NCBI RefSeq assembly: GCF_900100605.1
Contig: NZ_FNCN01000010.1
Coordinates: 185,628-249,627 of the forward strand
Source of the DNA: Sinosporangium album
GTDB lineage: Bacteria > Actinomycetota > Actinomycetes > Streptosporangiales > Streptosporangiaceae
DNA: 64,000 nucleotides
Reading direction: 5' to 3'
The notes under the pieces were generated by a model. The model worked only from the letters and a program-made list of their open reading frames with translations. It searched no databases and had not been told where the DNA came from. The translations under genes were made by a program, and so were the position numbers. Shown in pieces: positions 44,580 to 54,120 of the stretch (the first letter of the stretch is position 1; each line of letters opens with the position of its first letter).

Positions 44580-44612
44580 AAGTAGCACCCATGGGGGGAT
44601 AGGGCCGGGACG

Positions 44613-45284
44613 ATGGTGTTCGTGAATCGACTGCACGAGTGGCCGGAGAGCGCTGAGGAGGCGGTGGCGATCCAGGAGCGGCTCCGGCCGCTCGTGGTGC
44701 TGAACGAGCCGGGGCCGGACGAGGTCGAGCTGGTCGCCGGGCTGGACGTCGGCTACGCGAAGGACACCGACGACCTCATGGCCGTGGCCGTGGTGCTGTC
44801 GGCCTCCGCCTTGGAGGTTGTCGACCAGGCGGTCGTCGCCCGGCGGGCGACTTTCCCCTACATTCCCGGCTTGTTCGCCTTCCGGGAGCTCCCCCCGCTC
44901 GTCGAAGCCCTCGAACGGCTGCGCACCACGCCCGACCTGATCCTCTGCGACGGGTACGGCACCGCCCACCCACGCAGGTTCGGCCTCGCCTGCCACGTCG
45001 GCGTCCTGACCGGCCTGCCCACGATCGGCGTCGCCAAGACGCCCTTCCTGTTCGACCACGACCCTCCCGAGCCCAAACGCGGAGCGTGGACTCCCCTCCT
45101 CGACACCCACGAGATCGTCGGCCGAGCCCTCCGCACCCGCTCCACCGTCAAACCCGTGTTCGTCTCCCAGGGCAACCGCATCGGCCTCGACAACGCCTGC
45201 CGCCACGTCCTCCGCCTCGCCCCCGCCTACCGCCTCCCCGAACCCATCCGCCAAGCCGACCGCCTCTCCCGCACCCCGACCTGA
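44613..45284 (+). CDS. nfi: Endonuclease V
   Basis: The protein is 223 aa, normal for the family. It cleaves DNA (or RNA) next to deoxyinosine. The catalytic Asp lies in VAGLDVGYAKD, the wedge motif is FPYIPGLFAFREL, and the second metal ligand lies in LILCDGYGTAHPRRFGLA. GVAKTPF and VSQGNRIGLDNA are also family marks. It starts with ATG at 44613 and is divergent from vapBC by about 50 bases. The last third is Arg/Pro-rich. Confidence 0.95.
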   Translation: MVFVNRLHEWPESAEEAVAIQERLRPLVVLNEPGPDEVELVAGLDVGYAKDTDDLMAVAVVLSASALEVVDQAVVARRATFPYIPGLFAFRELPPLVEALERLRTTPDLILCDGYGTAHPRRFGLACHVGVLTGLPTIGVAKTPFLFDHDPPEPKRGAWTPLLDTHEIVGRALRTRSTVKPVFVSQGNRIGLDNACRHVLRLAPAYRLPEPIRQADRLSRTPT

Positions 45285-45318
45285 CCGACTCAGTTCATCA
45301 AACGGTCGACAGGGCAGT

Positions 45319-45675
45319 TCATGATGGCCAGATGAACACATTGACCACGATGTACGGCGCGAGCAGCACGAATACGCTCAATGGCCAATACCCCCGGCGT
45401 GGAGCATCCGTCTCTCGTCGCACCACATAGTTGAATGCAGCGAAAAGCAGCATGATCACCGCGAACCCAACCAGTCCTATCAGGGCTACCAAAGGATCAT
45501 CGATTTTCGCTCTCTGGACTTGCTGTATCGCACTGAGCTCGGGGAGCGTTATCGCCTCGATGTGAATTCTCAAGAGCGTGAAGGGCATGACAGCCATGAC
45601 CCCCAAGACCGCATTGAATACAACCGACAGCGGCCAGAGCATCCAACGCCGGATTCGGAAGTCGATAGCACCCAT
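45319..45675 (-). CDS. Small membrane protein of unknown function
   Basis: The protein is 118 aa with three likely membrane helices (about residues 12-35 WPLSVVFNAVLGVMAVMPF, 63-85 ALIGLVGFAVIMLLFAAF and 96-116 LSVFVLLAPYIVVNVF). The loop between helices 1 and 2 is about 28 residues. No known family recognised. Third codon positions are less GC-rich than nearby genes, and it sits beside other AT-richer, gene-poor DNA and the group II intron, so it may be part of an acquired segment. Confidence 0.55.
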   Translation of the reverse strand: MGAIDFRIRRWMLWPLSVVFNAVLGVMAVMPFTLLRIHIEAITLPELSAIQQVQRAKIDDPLVALIGLVGFAVIMLLFAAFNYVVRRETDAPRRGYWPLSVFVLLAPYIVVNVFIWPS

Positions 45676-45751
45676 GGGCGTCTCCGAAATGTGTCAGCTT
45701 AATAGCAGAGTACTGCATGGCCCGGCAGACGGAAGCCCAGGTTGGCATGGC

Positions 45752-46021
45752 TCAGTCGAGACGGCAACTGGGAGCCATCCTGCTTGGAACCTTTGAGGAA
45801 CCATCAAGACCAACTGCGATGGCATTCACCATGGGTAATTGTGCGTTGTCGCTCACAATCACTGTAATGAATGCGCCGAAGTATTTCCAGTTCCCGTCGG
45901 CTTGCTGGTATGCGCTCTGCGCGTTATTCCAGACTACATCCCTCACGTGGGACTCAGAGATGCCACGCGCGGCCATCTGGACGCGCGCATGAGTGGTGAA
46001 CCCTTCTACAAGGAGCCTGTT
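45752..46021 (-). pseudogene. DUF4258-like fragment
   Basis: The frame, with no start codon before an upstream stop at 46022-46024, reads FTTHARVQMAARGISESHVRDVVWNNA. A later part gives DGNWKYFGAFITVIVSDN. This fits the DUF4258 pattern (HA-RM-xRGIs-xxV). The usual first strand and the ending are missing, although an ATG at 45976 could still start a 74-aa product. It lies next to the 3' end of the group II intron. Such domains are often toxins, but nothing here proves that. Confidence 0.35.
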
Positions 46022-46163
46022 TCATCCTCGGCCGACTTGAGGAGACAAATCGATGGCGGCACGGTAGAAAAGCACTCGAAGCCTATGGTTCGGTAGGGCA
46101 GATCTTGGTCGATCAACCCACCTGTCGGGTGGCCCCGAGGGATTTCACCTCGGGGCTCCCACA

Positions 46164-46197
46164 GATCCCGGCGTGAACCTCTCGGTTCACCGGGCTC
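46164..46197 (-). ncRNA. Group II intron domain V
   Basis: Exactly 34 nt, the standard size. On the minus strand it begins GAGCCCGGTGAACC, has a GAGA-type tetraloop, then GGTTCACGCCGGGATC. The catalytic AGC triad is present in the lower stem and a CG bulge separates the helices. Confidence 0.8.
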
Positions 46198-46209
46198 CTG
46201 TCACTCTGG

Positions 46210-47469
46210 TCACCAGGCGTGCGGGACCGAAGGCGTCCATGGCCAGTGCGCGAACATGCGGGGATATCGCTGTGTAATTCCCCGCCAGCACTCCAGGGCC
46301 TTCTTCTTACCTTGCAGCCGTTTGTATTTGTTGCGGATCCAGCGCACCAGGTAGGCGTTGATGCGCGCCAGAAGAGGATACAGAGCCGAGCGATAATACG
46401 CGCCGTAGTACTGCATCCAGCCGCGAACGATCGGATTGACCCGTCGTGCGAGGTCGGTGAAGGTACGGCGGGTGCGGCGGTGCAGTCGCCAGGACCGCAC
46501 CTCCTCATTCAACCTTTTCAATGCCTCTTTGCTGATCGCGGGCAGGAATGAGCTGAACTGCCGCCCATGCTTGTCCCGCGCCCTGCGCTGCCGGAACTCA
46601 AACCCCAGGAACGTGAACGATGTGTGGTTGTATGAGCCACGCCTCTTCCCGTCCTTGCAGTAAACGATCCGCGTCTTGTCGGGATGCAGCCGCAGCCCGA
46701 CCTCCTCCATTCTGCCCGAGATCGCCTTTACCATCGCAATGGCCTGCGCCTCGCTGACGCAGTGCACAACCACGTCATCGACGTAACGTTCGAACCTGAT
46801 ACCCGGGAACTCCCGTGACATCCACATGTCAAACGCGTAATGAAGGAACAGATTAGCCAGCACAGGTGAGACCGCTGAACCTTGCGGAGTTCCGCGGTCC
46901 CTTCGCTTCCAGGCACCGTCGGGCTGCTGCAACGGAGCTCCGAGCCATCTTCTCACATACAGCAGCACCCAAGCCTGATCGGTATTGGCCTCCACCGCTT
47001 TGACGATGAGGTTCCAAGGAACACTGTCGAAGAACTTCTGGATGTCCAAGTCGATCACCCAGTCGGTCTTCCAGCAGCACCTGCGGCATGCCCCGACCGC
47101 ATCGAGCGCCGATCGTCCCGGCCGGTATCCGTAAGAGTCGTTGTGGAAGATCGCCTCGACCTTCCGCTCCAACCTCCCGGCCACCACCGTCTGAGCGACG
47201 CGGTCGGCGACGGTGGGCACACCCAGGATCCTCGTGCCGCCATGCGGTTTCGGTATCTCTACCGCCAGCACCGGAGGTGGAAAGTAACTCCCTGAAGACA
47301 TCCGATTCCAGATCTTGTACAAATTGTTCTTCAGATCCTTTTCGAACTCCCCGACAGTGCAGCCATCCACTCCCGGCGCACCTTTGTTGGCTTTAACCTT
47401 CTCCCATGCCTCCTGAACTTCCCGCTTCGAGATATCGAACGGCTTGCCTGACGATTTCAGCTCGTCCAC
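46210..47469 (-). CDS. ltrA: Group II intron reverse transcriptase/maturase
   Basis: The protein is 419 aa. RT blocks are visible in order: KANKGAPGVDGCTV, GGTRILGVPTVADRVAQ, SYGYRPGRSALDAV, WVIDLDIQKFFDSVPW, RGTPQGSAVSPVLANLFLH and the catalytic RYVDDVVVHC. The maturase (X) domain is at the C-terminus (FTDLARRVNPIVRGWMQYYG...). There is no HNH endonuclease domain, so insertion would depend on existing nicks or single-stranded DNA. The frame looks intact, so the element may still be mobile. It lies in domain IV of the intron. Confidence 0.93.
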   Translation of the reverse strand: MDELKSSGKPFDISKREVQEAWEKVKANKGAPGVDGCTVGEFEKDLKNNLYKIWNRMSSGSYFPPPVLAVEIPKPHGGTRILGVPTVADRVAQTVVAGRLERKVEAIFHNDSYGYRPGRSALDAVGACRRCCWKTDWVIDLDIQKFFDSVPWNLIVKAVEANTDQAWVLLYVRRWLGAPLQQPDGAWKRRDRGTPQGSAVSPVLANLFLHYAFDMWMSREFPGIRFERYVDDVVVHCVSEAQAIAMVKAISGRMEEVGLRLHPDKTRIVYCKDGKRRGSYNHTSFTFLGFEFRQRRARDKHGRQFSSFLPAISKEALKRLNEEVRSWRLHRRTRRTFTDLARRVNPIVRGWMQYYGAYYRSALYPLLARINAYLVRWIRNKYKRLQGKKKALECWRGITQRYPRMFAHWPWTPSVPHAW

Positions 47470-48056
47470 GCGACTCCTCCCGGAGGATCTCCGGTTGATC
47501 GAACGAACAACAGCCTCGAATGACCTGGCCCCTTCGCTCCACCTCCATTACAGAGGCTTCGTCACTACTACGAGCCAGTCCGCCGGCGTGCCTCGCAACG
47601 GTACTCAATCCCTCCCGGATTCAGCCGGTCGGGAGTCTCCCTCTCGCCGTCCAACAGGACGGCACTATCGGGGCACGCCTTCTCACGTTCCACGCGAAAG
47701 CAGCAGATCGGCCTCACGTCGCCTATATGCCGGACACCACCTGGCCAGTAGGCGGGCACCCGCCAGGCTCATCCCGAGGCTCCTGATACGCCTCGGTTTC
47801 GATGTCACCCGAAAAGCTTTCGACACGTCATCAGCGATTCACTTGCGTTCGTCTTCCCGATCCCCACCTGATGCCTCTTACGACACCTTTTCCCACATCG
47901 CTTACCACAACGGTCTTCAGCCAATGCGGCAGTGGGCGGTTTGAAGCCTTCCCCCGCAGGACGACTCCGAAGGGCCACCATCCTTCATCTTCCACGCAGC
48001 ACCGCGTCAAGAAGCTCTCCCTACATCAAGCCTCCCTCAACGTTCGTGACACACAC

Positions 48057-48337
48057 CAGGGGCTTCCCTACGTCACAAGCGGTTCGACAGCATCGCGATC
48101 ACGCTGTGACGTGCCTTCCCTCAAGTGAGGATGAAAAAGGTTCACGATGACGTTTTCTCACTGACTTTCAATTGATCCTGCGATCAAAATCGACCAAGCA
48201 ACCGCGACTGTCGTACCGGTCGAGAGATGGGATGCTCGCTCCGGACATTCCCCCAATGCCCAATTCTTCCGCGCGACCCGTCGACCAACGTCTAGCGAAT
48301 TCTGGTTTCGAATCTCCAAAGGCAACCCGGTGTGACG
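48057..48337. other. Intergenic stretch on the 5' side of the intron
   Basis: No credible gene. The base composition is less GC-rich than the surrounding genes, like the other flank of the intron, which suggests the intron sits in an acquired, non-essential segment. Confidence 0.4.
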
Positions 48338-49963
48338 TCAGCGGACGGGTTTCACCGTGATCGGTGGAAGGTCGTTGATGCAGGTGGTGGGCCCGGTTTT
48401 CCCGGTGCGGATGAAGTTGACGATCACGCTGGTGACGCAGCCGCCGGGGTCTGCGTCGGGGGTGTGGCCCATGTTGGGGACGACGATGAAGGTCGCCCGT
48501 TTGAATTGGGCGGCGGCGAGGCGGCCGGCGGCTTCGGTGGTGTTGGCGTCGAGGTCGCCGGAGAGGACGAGGACGGGGACGTCGGGGAAGTGTCCGGTGG
48601 AGACGTAGGGCCGGGCGGTGCCTTCGCGCGGCCAGGTGATGCAGGCGTCGGCGAGGTCGTCGAGGCCGCCGGTGAAGCCGCGGGGGCTGAAGGCGCCGAA
48701 GGCGCCGGGGCGGGTGGCGCCGAGGGCGGCGGCGAATTGGCGGCGCCGTTCGGGGATGGACGCGTCGACGGAGTAGGGCCGCGGGTAGTCGTTGCAGACG
48801 ACGGAGACGGACTGGGCGGCGTCGTCGCCGCGTCCGCCGACGCTCTGCTGGAGCATGGTCCGCAGCGGTTCGTAGTCGCTTTTGGCCGCGCGGTCGAGGA
48901 TGTACGGCAGGCCGCCGAGCAGGCTGGGTTTGGTGGGGTTTTCACCGACGCCGCTGCTGGCGCCGGTGAAGGTGGCGGAGGCGAGCATGGATTCGTTGAA
49001 GGTGACGGTGCGGGGCTTACCGTCCATGGTCAGGGTGATCTTCAAGGGTGTGGCGCGGAGGCGGGCGGCGAAGACGGTGAGGTCGCGGACGGCCTTTTCT
49101 CCGTCGCAGGCGCCGCCGCTGCGTGCGCAGATGCGGCGCAGGTTGGTGGAGACGGCTTGGGCGCTGTCGCGGCCGAGCGGGTCGATGTTGAGGGGGTAGG
49201 CGCCGGTGAGCACGATGGATGCGACCCGGTCGGGGTGGCGTTGGGCGTAGATCGGCATGAGGTAGGTGCCGTAGGAGCTGCCGAACAGGACGAGTTTGTC
49301 GATGCCGAGTTCGGCGCGGACGGCGTCGAAGTCGTCGGCGGTGGCGGCGGAGGTGTAGCCGGCGGCTTTGGGGCCGAGGTCGGCGGCGCAGCGGGCGACG
49401 CCTTCTTGGAAGCCGAGTCTGCCGGAGTGCGGCACGTCGTTCTTGTTGACGTGGCAGTTGAGCTGGCCGGACAGGCCGGTGCCGCGGGGGTCGACGAGAA
49501 GCAGATCGTGGTCGGTCAGCAGGGCTTTGAACTGCCGTGCGTATCCTTTGCCTTCGGCGATGGCCGGTGCGCCGGGGCCGCCGGGGTTGACGATGAGTGT
49601 GCCGGCTCGGGGCTTGTCCGGGTGGCTGCGCCGTACGAGGGCGTAGGCGACGGGGGTGGTGCCGAGGTCGGGCCTGCCGTTCACCAGCGGCCTTGTGATC
49701 TTGCCGCATTCGACGCGGTGGCCGGGGATGGCGGGGCACCATGAGGCGCGTGTCGCGGGGGCGGGCATGCCGCCCGTGGCGGCCACGGCCGCGGGGGCCG
49801 CGAGAGCGCCGGTGAGTGCGGCGGCGGTGACGGCGGCGCGTAGTCGGTGTGGGGAGCGGTCGTGCTTCACGGCACGTGTGGTGCAGCATCGCCGGCGGGG
49901 GGTTCGGCGGCCGGAACATCTGCCGAGCGTTCCGGCAATGGTGATCATTGGAACACGGCGCAT
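48338..49963 (-). CDS. Secreted alpha/beta hydrolase, tripeptidyl aminopeptidase type
   Basis: The protein is about 541 aa. After a basic lead, a signal peptide-like segment (LRAAVTAAALTGALAAPAAVAA) directs export. The hydrolase domain has LIVNPGGPGAPAI (oxyanion loop), LLVDPRGTGLSG, the nucleophile in LFGSSYGTYLM, the Asp in LVLSGDLDANT and the His in PNMGHTPDA. The C-terminal TAP-like domain is intact. Such enzymes release tripeptides from the N-terminus of secreted proteins. The ATG at 49963 follows GGGGGG at good spacing; the n-region would then be long (about 50 aa), so a later start such as GTG at 49870 is possible. Confidence 0.85.
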   Translation of the reverse strand: MRRVPMITIAGTLGRCSGRRTPRRRCCTTRAVKHDRSPHRLRAAVTAAALTGALAAPAAVAATGGMPAPATRASWCPAIPGHRVECGKITRPLVNGRPDLGTTPVAYALVRRSHPDKPRAGTLIVNPGGPGAPAIAEGKGYARQFKALLTDHDLLLVDPRGTGLSGQLNCHVNKNDVPHSGRLGFQEGVARCAADLGPKAAGYTSAATADDFDAVRAELGIDKLVLFGSSYGTYLMPIYAQRHPDRVASIVLTGAYPLNIDPLGRDSAQAVSTNLRRICARSGGACDGEKAVRDLTVFAARLRATPLKITLTMDGKPRTVTFNESMLASATFTGASSGVGENPTKPSLLGGLPYILDRAAKSDYEPLRTMLQQSVGGRGDDAAQSVSVVCNDYPRPYSVDASIPERRRQFAAALGATRPGAFGAFSPRGFTGGLDDLADACITWPREGTARPYVSTGHFPDVPVLVLSGDLDANTTEAAGRLAAAQFKRATFIVVPNMGHTPDADPGGCVTSVIVNFIRTGKTGPTTCINDLPPITVKPVR

Positions 49964-49988
49964 GTGCATCCCCCCAGCGGAGCACCCT

Positions 49989-50441
49989 TCACAAGGGAAG
50001 GGTTCCGACGGACTTTAGGGCTTTCATAGCGATTTGCGAGGTCATCTTGTCCAAGCCCGGCAGTCGTCCGAGCTTCTCCAACCGGACGCGGCCGAACGCC
50101 TCCATGTCGGCCACGGCGACGCGCAGGACGTAGTCAGGTCTGCCGAACATGCGCAGGCATTCGATCACGTCGTCGATCTCCATGACGGCCTCCTCGAATG
50201 CCATGACGGTTTCAGCGTCCTGCCCCACCAACTCCACAAAAACGACTACCTGGAATCCGCGCCCCACCGAGGCGGGATCCACCACTGCCCGGTATCCAGT
50301 GATCACTCCAGCTTCTTCCAGGTTACGGACCCGACGTAAGCAGGGTGAAGGGGTGAGGCGGACTCGCTCGGCGAGTTCAAGGTTGCTCATCCTGCCCTCG
50401 ACCTGGAGGAGGCGAAGGATTGCGCGATCTGTGGCATCCAT
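49989..50441 (-). CDS. Lrp/AsnC-family transcriptional regulator
   Basis: The protein is 150 aa, the usual length. The helix-turn-helix reads MDATDRAILRLLQVEGRMSN followed by LELAERVRLTPSPCLRRVRNLEEAG. The RAM ligand domain follows (VVVFVELVGQDAETVMAFEEAV). The ATG at 50441 matches the family start; a TTG 12 codons upstream is less likely. It is divergent from the indolepyruvate oxidoreductase gene by about 120 bases and very probably regulates that gene in response to an amino acid. Confidence 0.92.
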   Translation of the reverse strand: MDATDRAILRLLQVEGRMSNLELAERVRLTPSPCLRRVRNLEEAGVITGYRAVVDPASVGRGFQVVVFVELVGQDAETVMAFEEAVMEIDDVIECLRMFGRPDYVLRVAVADMEAFGRVRLEKLGRLPGLDKMTSQIAMKALKSVGTLPL

Positions 50442-50565
50442 AGCAGTAAATTCTATGACAACCCCCCCAACCTTCAAATATCAGCATCACGTGCCATTAG
50501 GTCTGACATAACCTTGCTCTATTCCCGCAACGCGCCGGAATATGCACAGGAACAGGGTGGCGACG

Positions 50566-53500
50566 ATGACGATCTCTGAAGCCCGCGAGGTCACCGTCGA
50601 GGACAGGTACCTCCTCCCCGAGGGACGCATCTTTCTGAACGGCACCGGAGCCCTGGTCCGGGTGATCCTCGACCAGATGCGCGCCGACCGGACCGCGGGG
50701 CTCGACACCGCGGCCCTGGTCTCCGGCTATCCCGGCTCCCCTCTCGGTGGTTTCGATCTTGAGCTTTCCCGATCCCGCCGCCACGCCGAACCGCTCAACG
50801 TGGTCCACAAGCCGGGGCAGAACGAGGAGCTCGGCGCCACCGCCGTCTGGGGCAGCCAGCTCGTGCCCTCCCTCCCCCGCCCGCGCCACGCCGGCGTTCT
50901 CGGCGTGTGGTACGGCAAGGCCCCGGGTGTCGACCGCGCCGCCGACGCCCTGCGCCACGGCAACCACGTGGGAGCGCACCCGAACGGCGGCCTGATCGCC
51001 CTGTGCGGCGACGACCCGACCTGCAAGTCCTCCACCCTGCCCTCGGCCAGTGAGAGCCTGCTGGCGGCCTTCGGCATGCCGGTGGTCTACCCGGGCAGCG
51101 TGCAGGAGCTGCTCGACCTCGGCCGCCACGCGATCGGCCTGTCGCGGGCCAGCGGCCTCTGGGTCGCGATCAAGGCCGTGAGCGACGTCGTGGACGGCAC
51201 CGGCACCGTCGAGGTCGGGCCGGACCGGGTGGTGCCCGTGATGCCGGAGGTGGAATTCCAGGGCCGGCCGTACCGGCACGTCCCCAACGGCACGCTGCTC
51301 GCGCCCGCGTCGATCGAGATGGAGCGCACCCTGTGGGGCCCGCGCGTCGAACTGGCCCGCGCCTACGCCAGGGCCAACAACCTCAACCAGGTCACCGTGA
51401 ACGCGCCCGGCGCGTGGCTCGGCGTGGTCGCGGCGGGGGCGGCCTACTACGAGATGCGGGAGGGGTTCCGCAAGCTCGGACTCACCGACGACGGCCTGCG
51501 GGCCCTCGGCATCCGCCTGCTCAAGATCGGCATGCTGTGGCCCCTGGAGCCGGAGGTGATCCGGGACTTCGCCGGCGGTCTGGAAGAGCTGCTCGTCATC
51601 GAGGAGAAGGCCTCCGTCCTGGAGACCGCGATCAAGGAGGTCCTGTACGGCACCGCCAACGCGCCCAGGGTCGTCGGCAAGCTCGACGAGACCGGCAAGC
51701 CGCTGATCCCGGCGACCGGCGGCGTCGACGCCGACCAGGCGGCCCGCGCCTTCGGCGCGCGGCTGCGCCGCAAGGGCCTCGGCGACCACGTCGCGCAGGG
51801 CCTCAAGCGCCTGTCCCGCCCGGCCCCGCTCACTCTCCTCGGCTCCCCCAAGCGCACGCCGTTCTTCTGCTCGGGCTGCCCGCACAACCGCTCGACCGCG
51901 GTGCCGGACAACGCGCCGGTCGGCGGCGGCATCGGCTGCCACACCATGATCGTGCTGAACCCGGAGGGCAAGGGCGACTTCACCGGCATGACCCAGATGG
52001 GCGGCGAAGGCGCCCAGTGGATCGGCCAGGCGCCCTTCACCGACACCCCGCACATCTTCCAGAACCTCGGCGACGGAACGTTCCACCACTCGGGGTCGCT
52101 CGCCGTGCGCGCCGCCGTCGGGGCGGGCGTCAACGTGACCTACAAGCTGCTCTACAACAGCGCGGTCGCCATGACGGGCGGCCAGACCATCCAGCCGGCC
52201 CTGGCGGTGGCCGACCTGACCCGGTGGCTGGAGATCGAGGGCGTGCGGCGGATCATCGTCACCACCGAGGAGCCCGCCCGCTACAAGGGCGTCAAGCTCT
52301 CGCCGATCGCCGAAGTGCGGGACCGTACGGCGCTGCTCGACGCGCAGCGGGAGCTGGCCAAGGAGCCGGGCGTCACCGTACTCATCCACGACCAGGAGTG
52401 CGCCGCCGAACGGCGGCGGCTCCGCAAGCGGGGCAAGGCCCCGGACCCGGTCATGAGGGTGGCGGTCAACCAGCGGGTCTGCGAGGGCTGCGGCGACTGC
52501 GGGAAGAAGTCGGAGTGCCTGTCGGTGCTGCCGGTCGAGACGGAGTTCGGCAGGAAGACCGAGATCCACCAGTCGTCCTGCAACAAGGACTACTCGTGTA
52601 TCGAAGGCGACTGCCCGTCGTTCCTCACCGTCATCCCTGGCAAGAAAGGCAAGCAGCGCTCCGCCGTACCGGCCCCGCCGCACCTGCCGCTGCCCGCGCC
52701 CGCCGTCGACGGCTCCGAGTTCACCGTCAGGCTCGTCGGGATCGGCGGCACCGGCGTGGTGTCGATCGCCCAGATCCTCGGCACGGCGGCGATGCTCGAC
52801 GGCAAGCAGTCGCGAGGGCTCGACCAGACGGGGCTCGCCCAGAAGGGCGGCACGGTGGTGTCCGACATCCGCATCTTCGACGGGGCGGAGGACAGAACGG
52901 CCAAGGCCGGCGCGGGCAGCGTGGACGCCTACCTCGCGCTCGACCTCATCGGCGCGACCGACCCCAAAAACCTCAAGGCGGCCGACCGCGACCGCACGGT
53001 GGCCGTCGTGGCGACCGGGCTGATGCCCACGGGCGCGATGGTGGTGGACCCGTCGCGGCACGTCACCGACCTCGGCTCGCCCATCGCGGCGCTGGAGTCG
53101 CGGACCCGGCGCGAGCTCAACGTCTTCTTCGACGCCGAGGCGCTCGCCCAGGAACTGTTCGGCGACCACATGCCGGCCAACACCCTCATCGTCGGCGCGG
53201 CCTGGCAGCGCGGGCTGATCCCGCTCAGCCTCGACGCCATCGAACAGGCCGTCCGCCTGGGCGGCGGCAAGAGCGCCGAACGCACGCTCGCCGCGTTCCA
53301 CTGGGGGCGTGCCGTGGTCTCCGCGCCGGAGGCCGTACAGCGCCAGACCGAGCGGCCCGCGCCCGTCGCCACGGCGACCCCGGACGAGCTCGCGCTCATC
53401 GACGGGGTCGGCGCGGCGCCGGACGGCGAACTGCACCGGCTGCTCATGGTCCGCGTGCCGGACCTGGCGGCCTACCAGAACATTCGGTACGCGGCCAGCT

Positions 53501-54120
53501 ACGCGTACGCCGTACGGGCCGTGCTGGAGTCGGAGCGGGCCGCGCTCCCCGGCGGCGGCACCGCCGTCACCGAGGCGTACGCGCGGCATCTGCACAAGTT
53601 GATGGCGTACAAGGATGAGTACGAGGTCGCGCGCCTCCACCTCGACCCCGCCGAGCGCGCCCGCATCGCCGCGGAGTTCGGCCCCGAAGCGAAGGTCGCG
53701 TACAACCTGCACCCGCCTTTCCTTCGGGCGCTCGGCTACAAGCGCAAGATCCGGCTCGGCCCGTGGTTCGACCCGGCGTTCAAGGTGCTGTACGGCATGC
53801 GCGGGCTGCGCGGCACCGGGCTCGACCCGTTCGGCCTGGCGGGCGTGCGCCGTACGGAGCGGGAGCTCGTTAGGGAGTACACCCGCGATCTGCACCGCGC
53901 GCTCCGGCATCTCACCCCGGACACCGCGGAGCGGGTGCTCGAAGTGGCCGACCTGCCCGACGTGATCCGGGGCTACGAGGACATCAAGCTCGCGGGCGTC
54001 GCCGCCTACCGGGAGCGGGCCGCCACACTGCTCTCGACACTGAGCGCGCCGACCGCACCCTCCGCACCCGGCTCGCCCGCCGCGCCCGCTGCGGAAGCGG
54101 CGCCCCAGGCAGGAACGTGA
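50566..54120 (+). CDS. Fused indolepyruvate:ferredoxin oxidoreductase-type 2-oxoacid oxidoreductase
   Basis: The protein is about 1184 aa. The first half is the TPP-dependent part (VSGYPGSPLGGFDLEL; GGIGCHTMIVLNPEGKG; GGQTIQPALAVADLTRWLEI). A short Cys-rich segment (CEGCGDCGKKSEC...SSCNKDYSCIEGDC) should bind an Fe-S cluster. The gamma-type domain follows (VRLVGIGGTGVVSIAQIL, GLDQTGLAQKGGTVVSDI). The C-terminal 300 residues are a DUF6537-like region. It decarboxylates aryl or branched 2-oxoacids to acyl-CoA with ferredoxin as electron acceptor, in amino-acid breakdown. An ATG at 50542 is an alternative start; the chosen ATG has GGGTGG upstream. No separate ferredoxin gene is next to it. Confidence 0.92.
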   Translation: MTISEAREVTVEDRYLLPEGRIFLNGTGALVRVILDQMRADRTAGLDTAALVSGYPGSPLGGFDLELSRSRRHAEPLNVVHKPGQNEELGATAVWGSQLVPSLPRPRHAGVLGVWYGKAPGVDRAADALRHGNHVGAHPNGGLIALCGDDPTCKSSTLPSASESLLAAFGMPVVYPGSVQELLDLGRHAIGLSRASGLWVAIKAVSDVVDGTGTVEVGPDRVVPVMPEVEFQGRPYRHVPNGTLLAPASIEMERTLWGPRVELARAYARANNLNQVTVNAPGAWLGVVAAGAAYYEMREGFRKLGLTDDGLRALGIRLLKIGMLWPLEPEVIRDFAGGLEELLVIEEKASVLETAIKEVLYGTANAPRVVGKLDETGKPLIPATGGVDADQAARAFGARLRRKGLGDHVAQGLKRLSRPAPLTLLGSPKRTPFFCSGCPHNRSTAVPDNAPVGGGIGCHTMIVLNPEGKGDFTGMTQMGGEGAQWIGQAPFTDTPHIFQNLGDGTFHHSGSLAVRAAVGAGVNVTYKLLYNSAVAMTGGQTIQPALAVADLTRWLEIEGVRRIIVTTEEPARYKGVKLSPIAEVRDRTALLDAQRELAKEPGVTVLIHDQECAAERRRLRKRGKAPDPVMRVAVNQRVCEGCGDCGKKSECLSVLPVETEFGRKTEIHQSSCNKDYSCIEGDCPSFLTVIPGKKGKQRSAVPAPPHLPLPAPAVDGSEFTVRLVGIGGTGVVSIAQILGTAAMLDGKQSRGLDQTGLAQKGGTVVSDIRIFDGAEDRTAKAGAGSVDAYLALDLIGATDPKNLKAADRDRTVAVVATGLMPTGAMVVDPSRHVTDLGSPIAALESRTRRELNVFFDAEALAQELFGDHMPANTLIVGAAWQRGLIPLSLDAIEQAVRLGGGKSAERTLAAFHWGRAVVSAPEAVQRQTERPAPVATATPDELALIDGVGAAPDGELHRLLMVRVPDLAAYQNIRYAASYAYAVRAVLESERAALPGGGTAVTEAYARHLHKLMAYKDEYEVARLHLDPAERARIAAEFGPEAKVAYNLHPPFLRALGYKRKIRLGPWFDPAFKVLYGMRGLRGTGLDPFGLAGVRRTERELVREYTRDLHRALRHLTPDTAERVLEVADLPDVIRGYEDIKLAGVAAYRERAATLLSTLSAPTAPSAPGSPAAPAAEAAPQAGT

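Larger units (their letters stand above)
46124..48056 (-). mobile_element. Group II intron carrying a maturase
   Basis: The minus strand shows intron RNA features around the reverse-transcriptase gene: about 590 bases of likely domains I-III upstream of it, domain V at 46197-46164, and a domain VI-like hairpin (GCCCCGAGG with CCCTCGGGGC) at about 46160-46130. The 3' end is placed near 46124 after ACCCGAC. The 5' end is placed at a GTGTG, the group II consensus start, near 48056; both ends are estimates to within tens of bases. The length of about 1.9 kb suits a compact bacterial intron. Confidence 0.75.

Noticed and set aside
48290..48330. T-loop-like GGTTTCGAATC suggesting a tRNA gene or attachment site
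   Set aside because: No acceptor, D or anticodon stems can be formed around it.
48332..49744. Plus-strand Gly/Ala/Val-rich frame opposite the aminopeptidase gene
   Set aside because: Looks superficially like a PE-PGRS-type protein, but it is the shadow of a hydrolase gene with intact catalytic motifs.
50497..53910. Minus-strand open frame of about 1140 codons opposite the indolepyruvate oxidoreductase gene
   Set aside because: No recognisable domain, no ribosome site, and it mirrors a well-supported gene; typical antisense frame in high-GC DNA.
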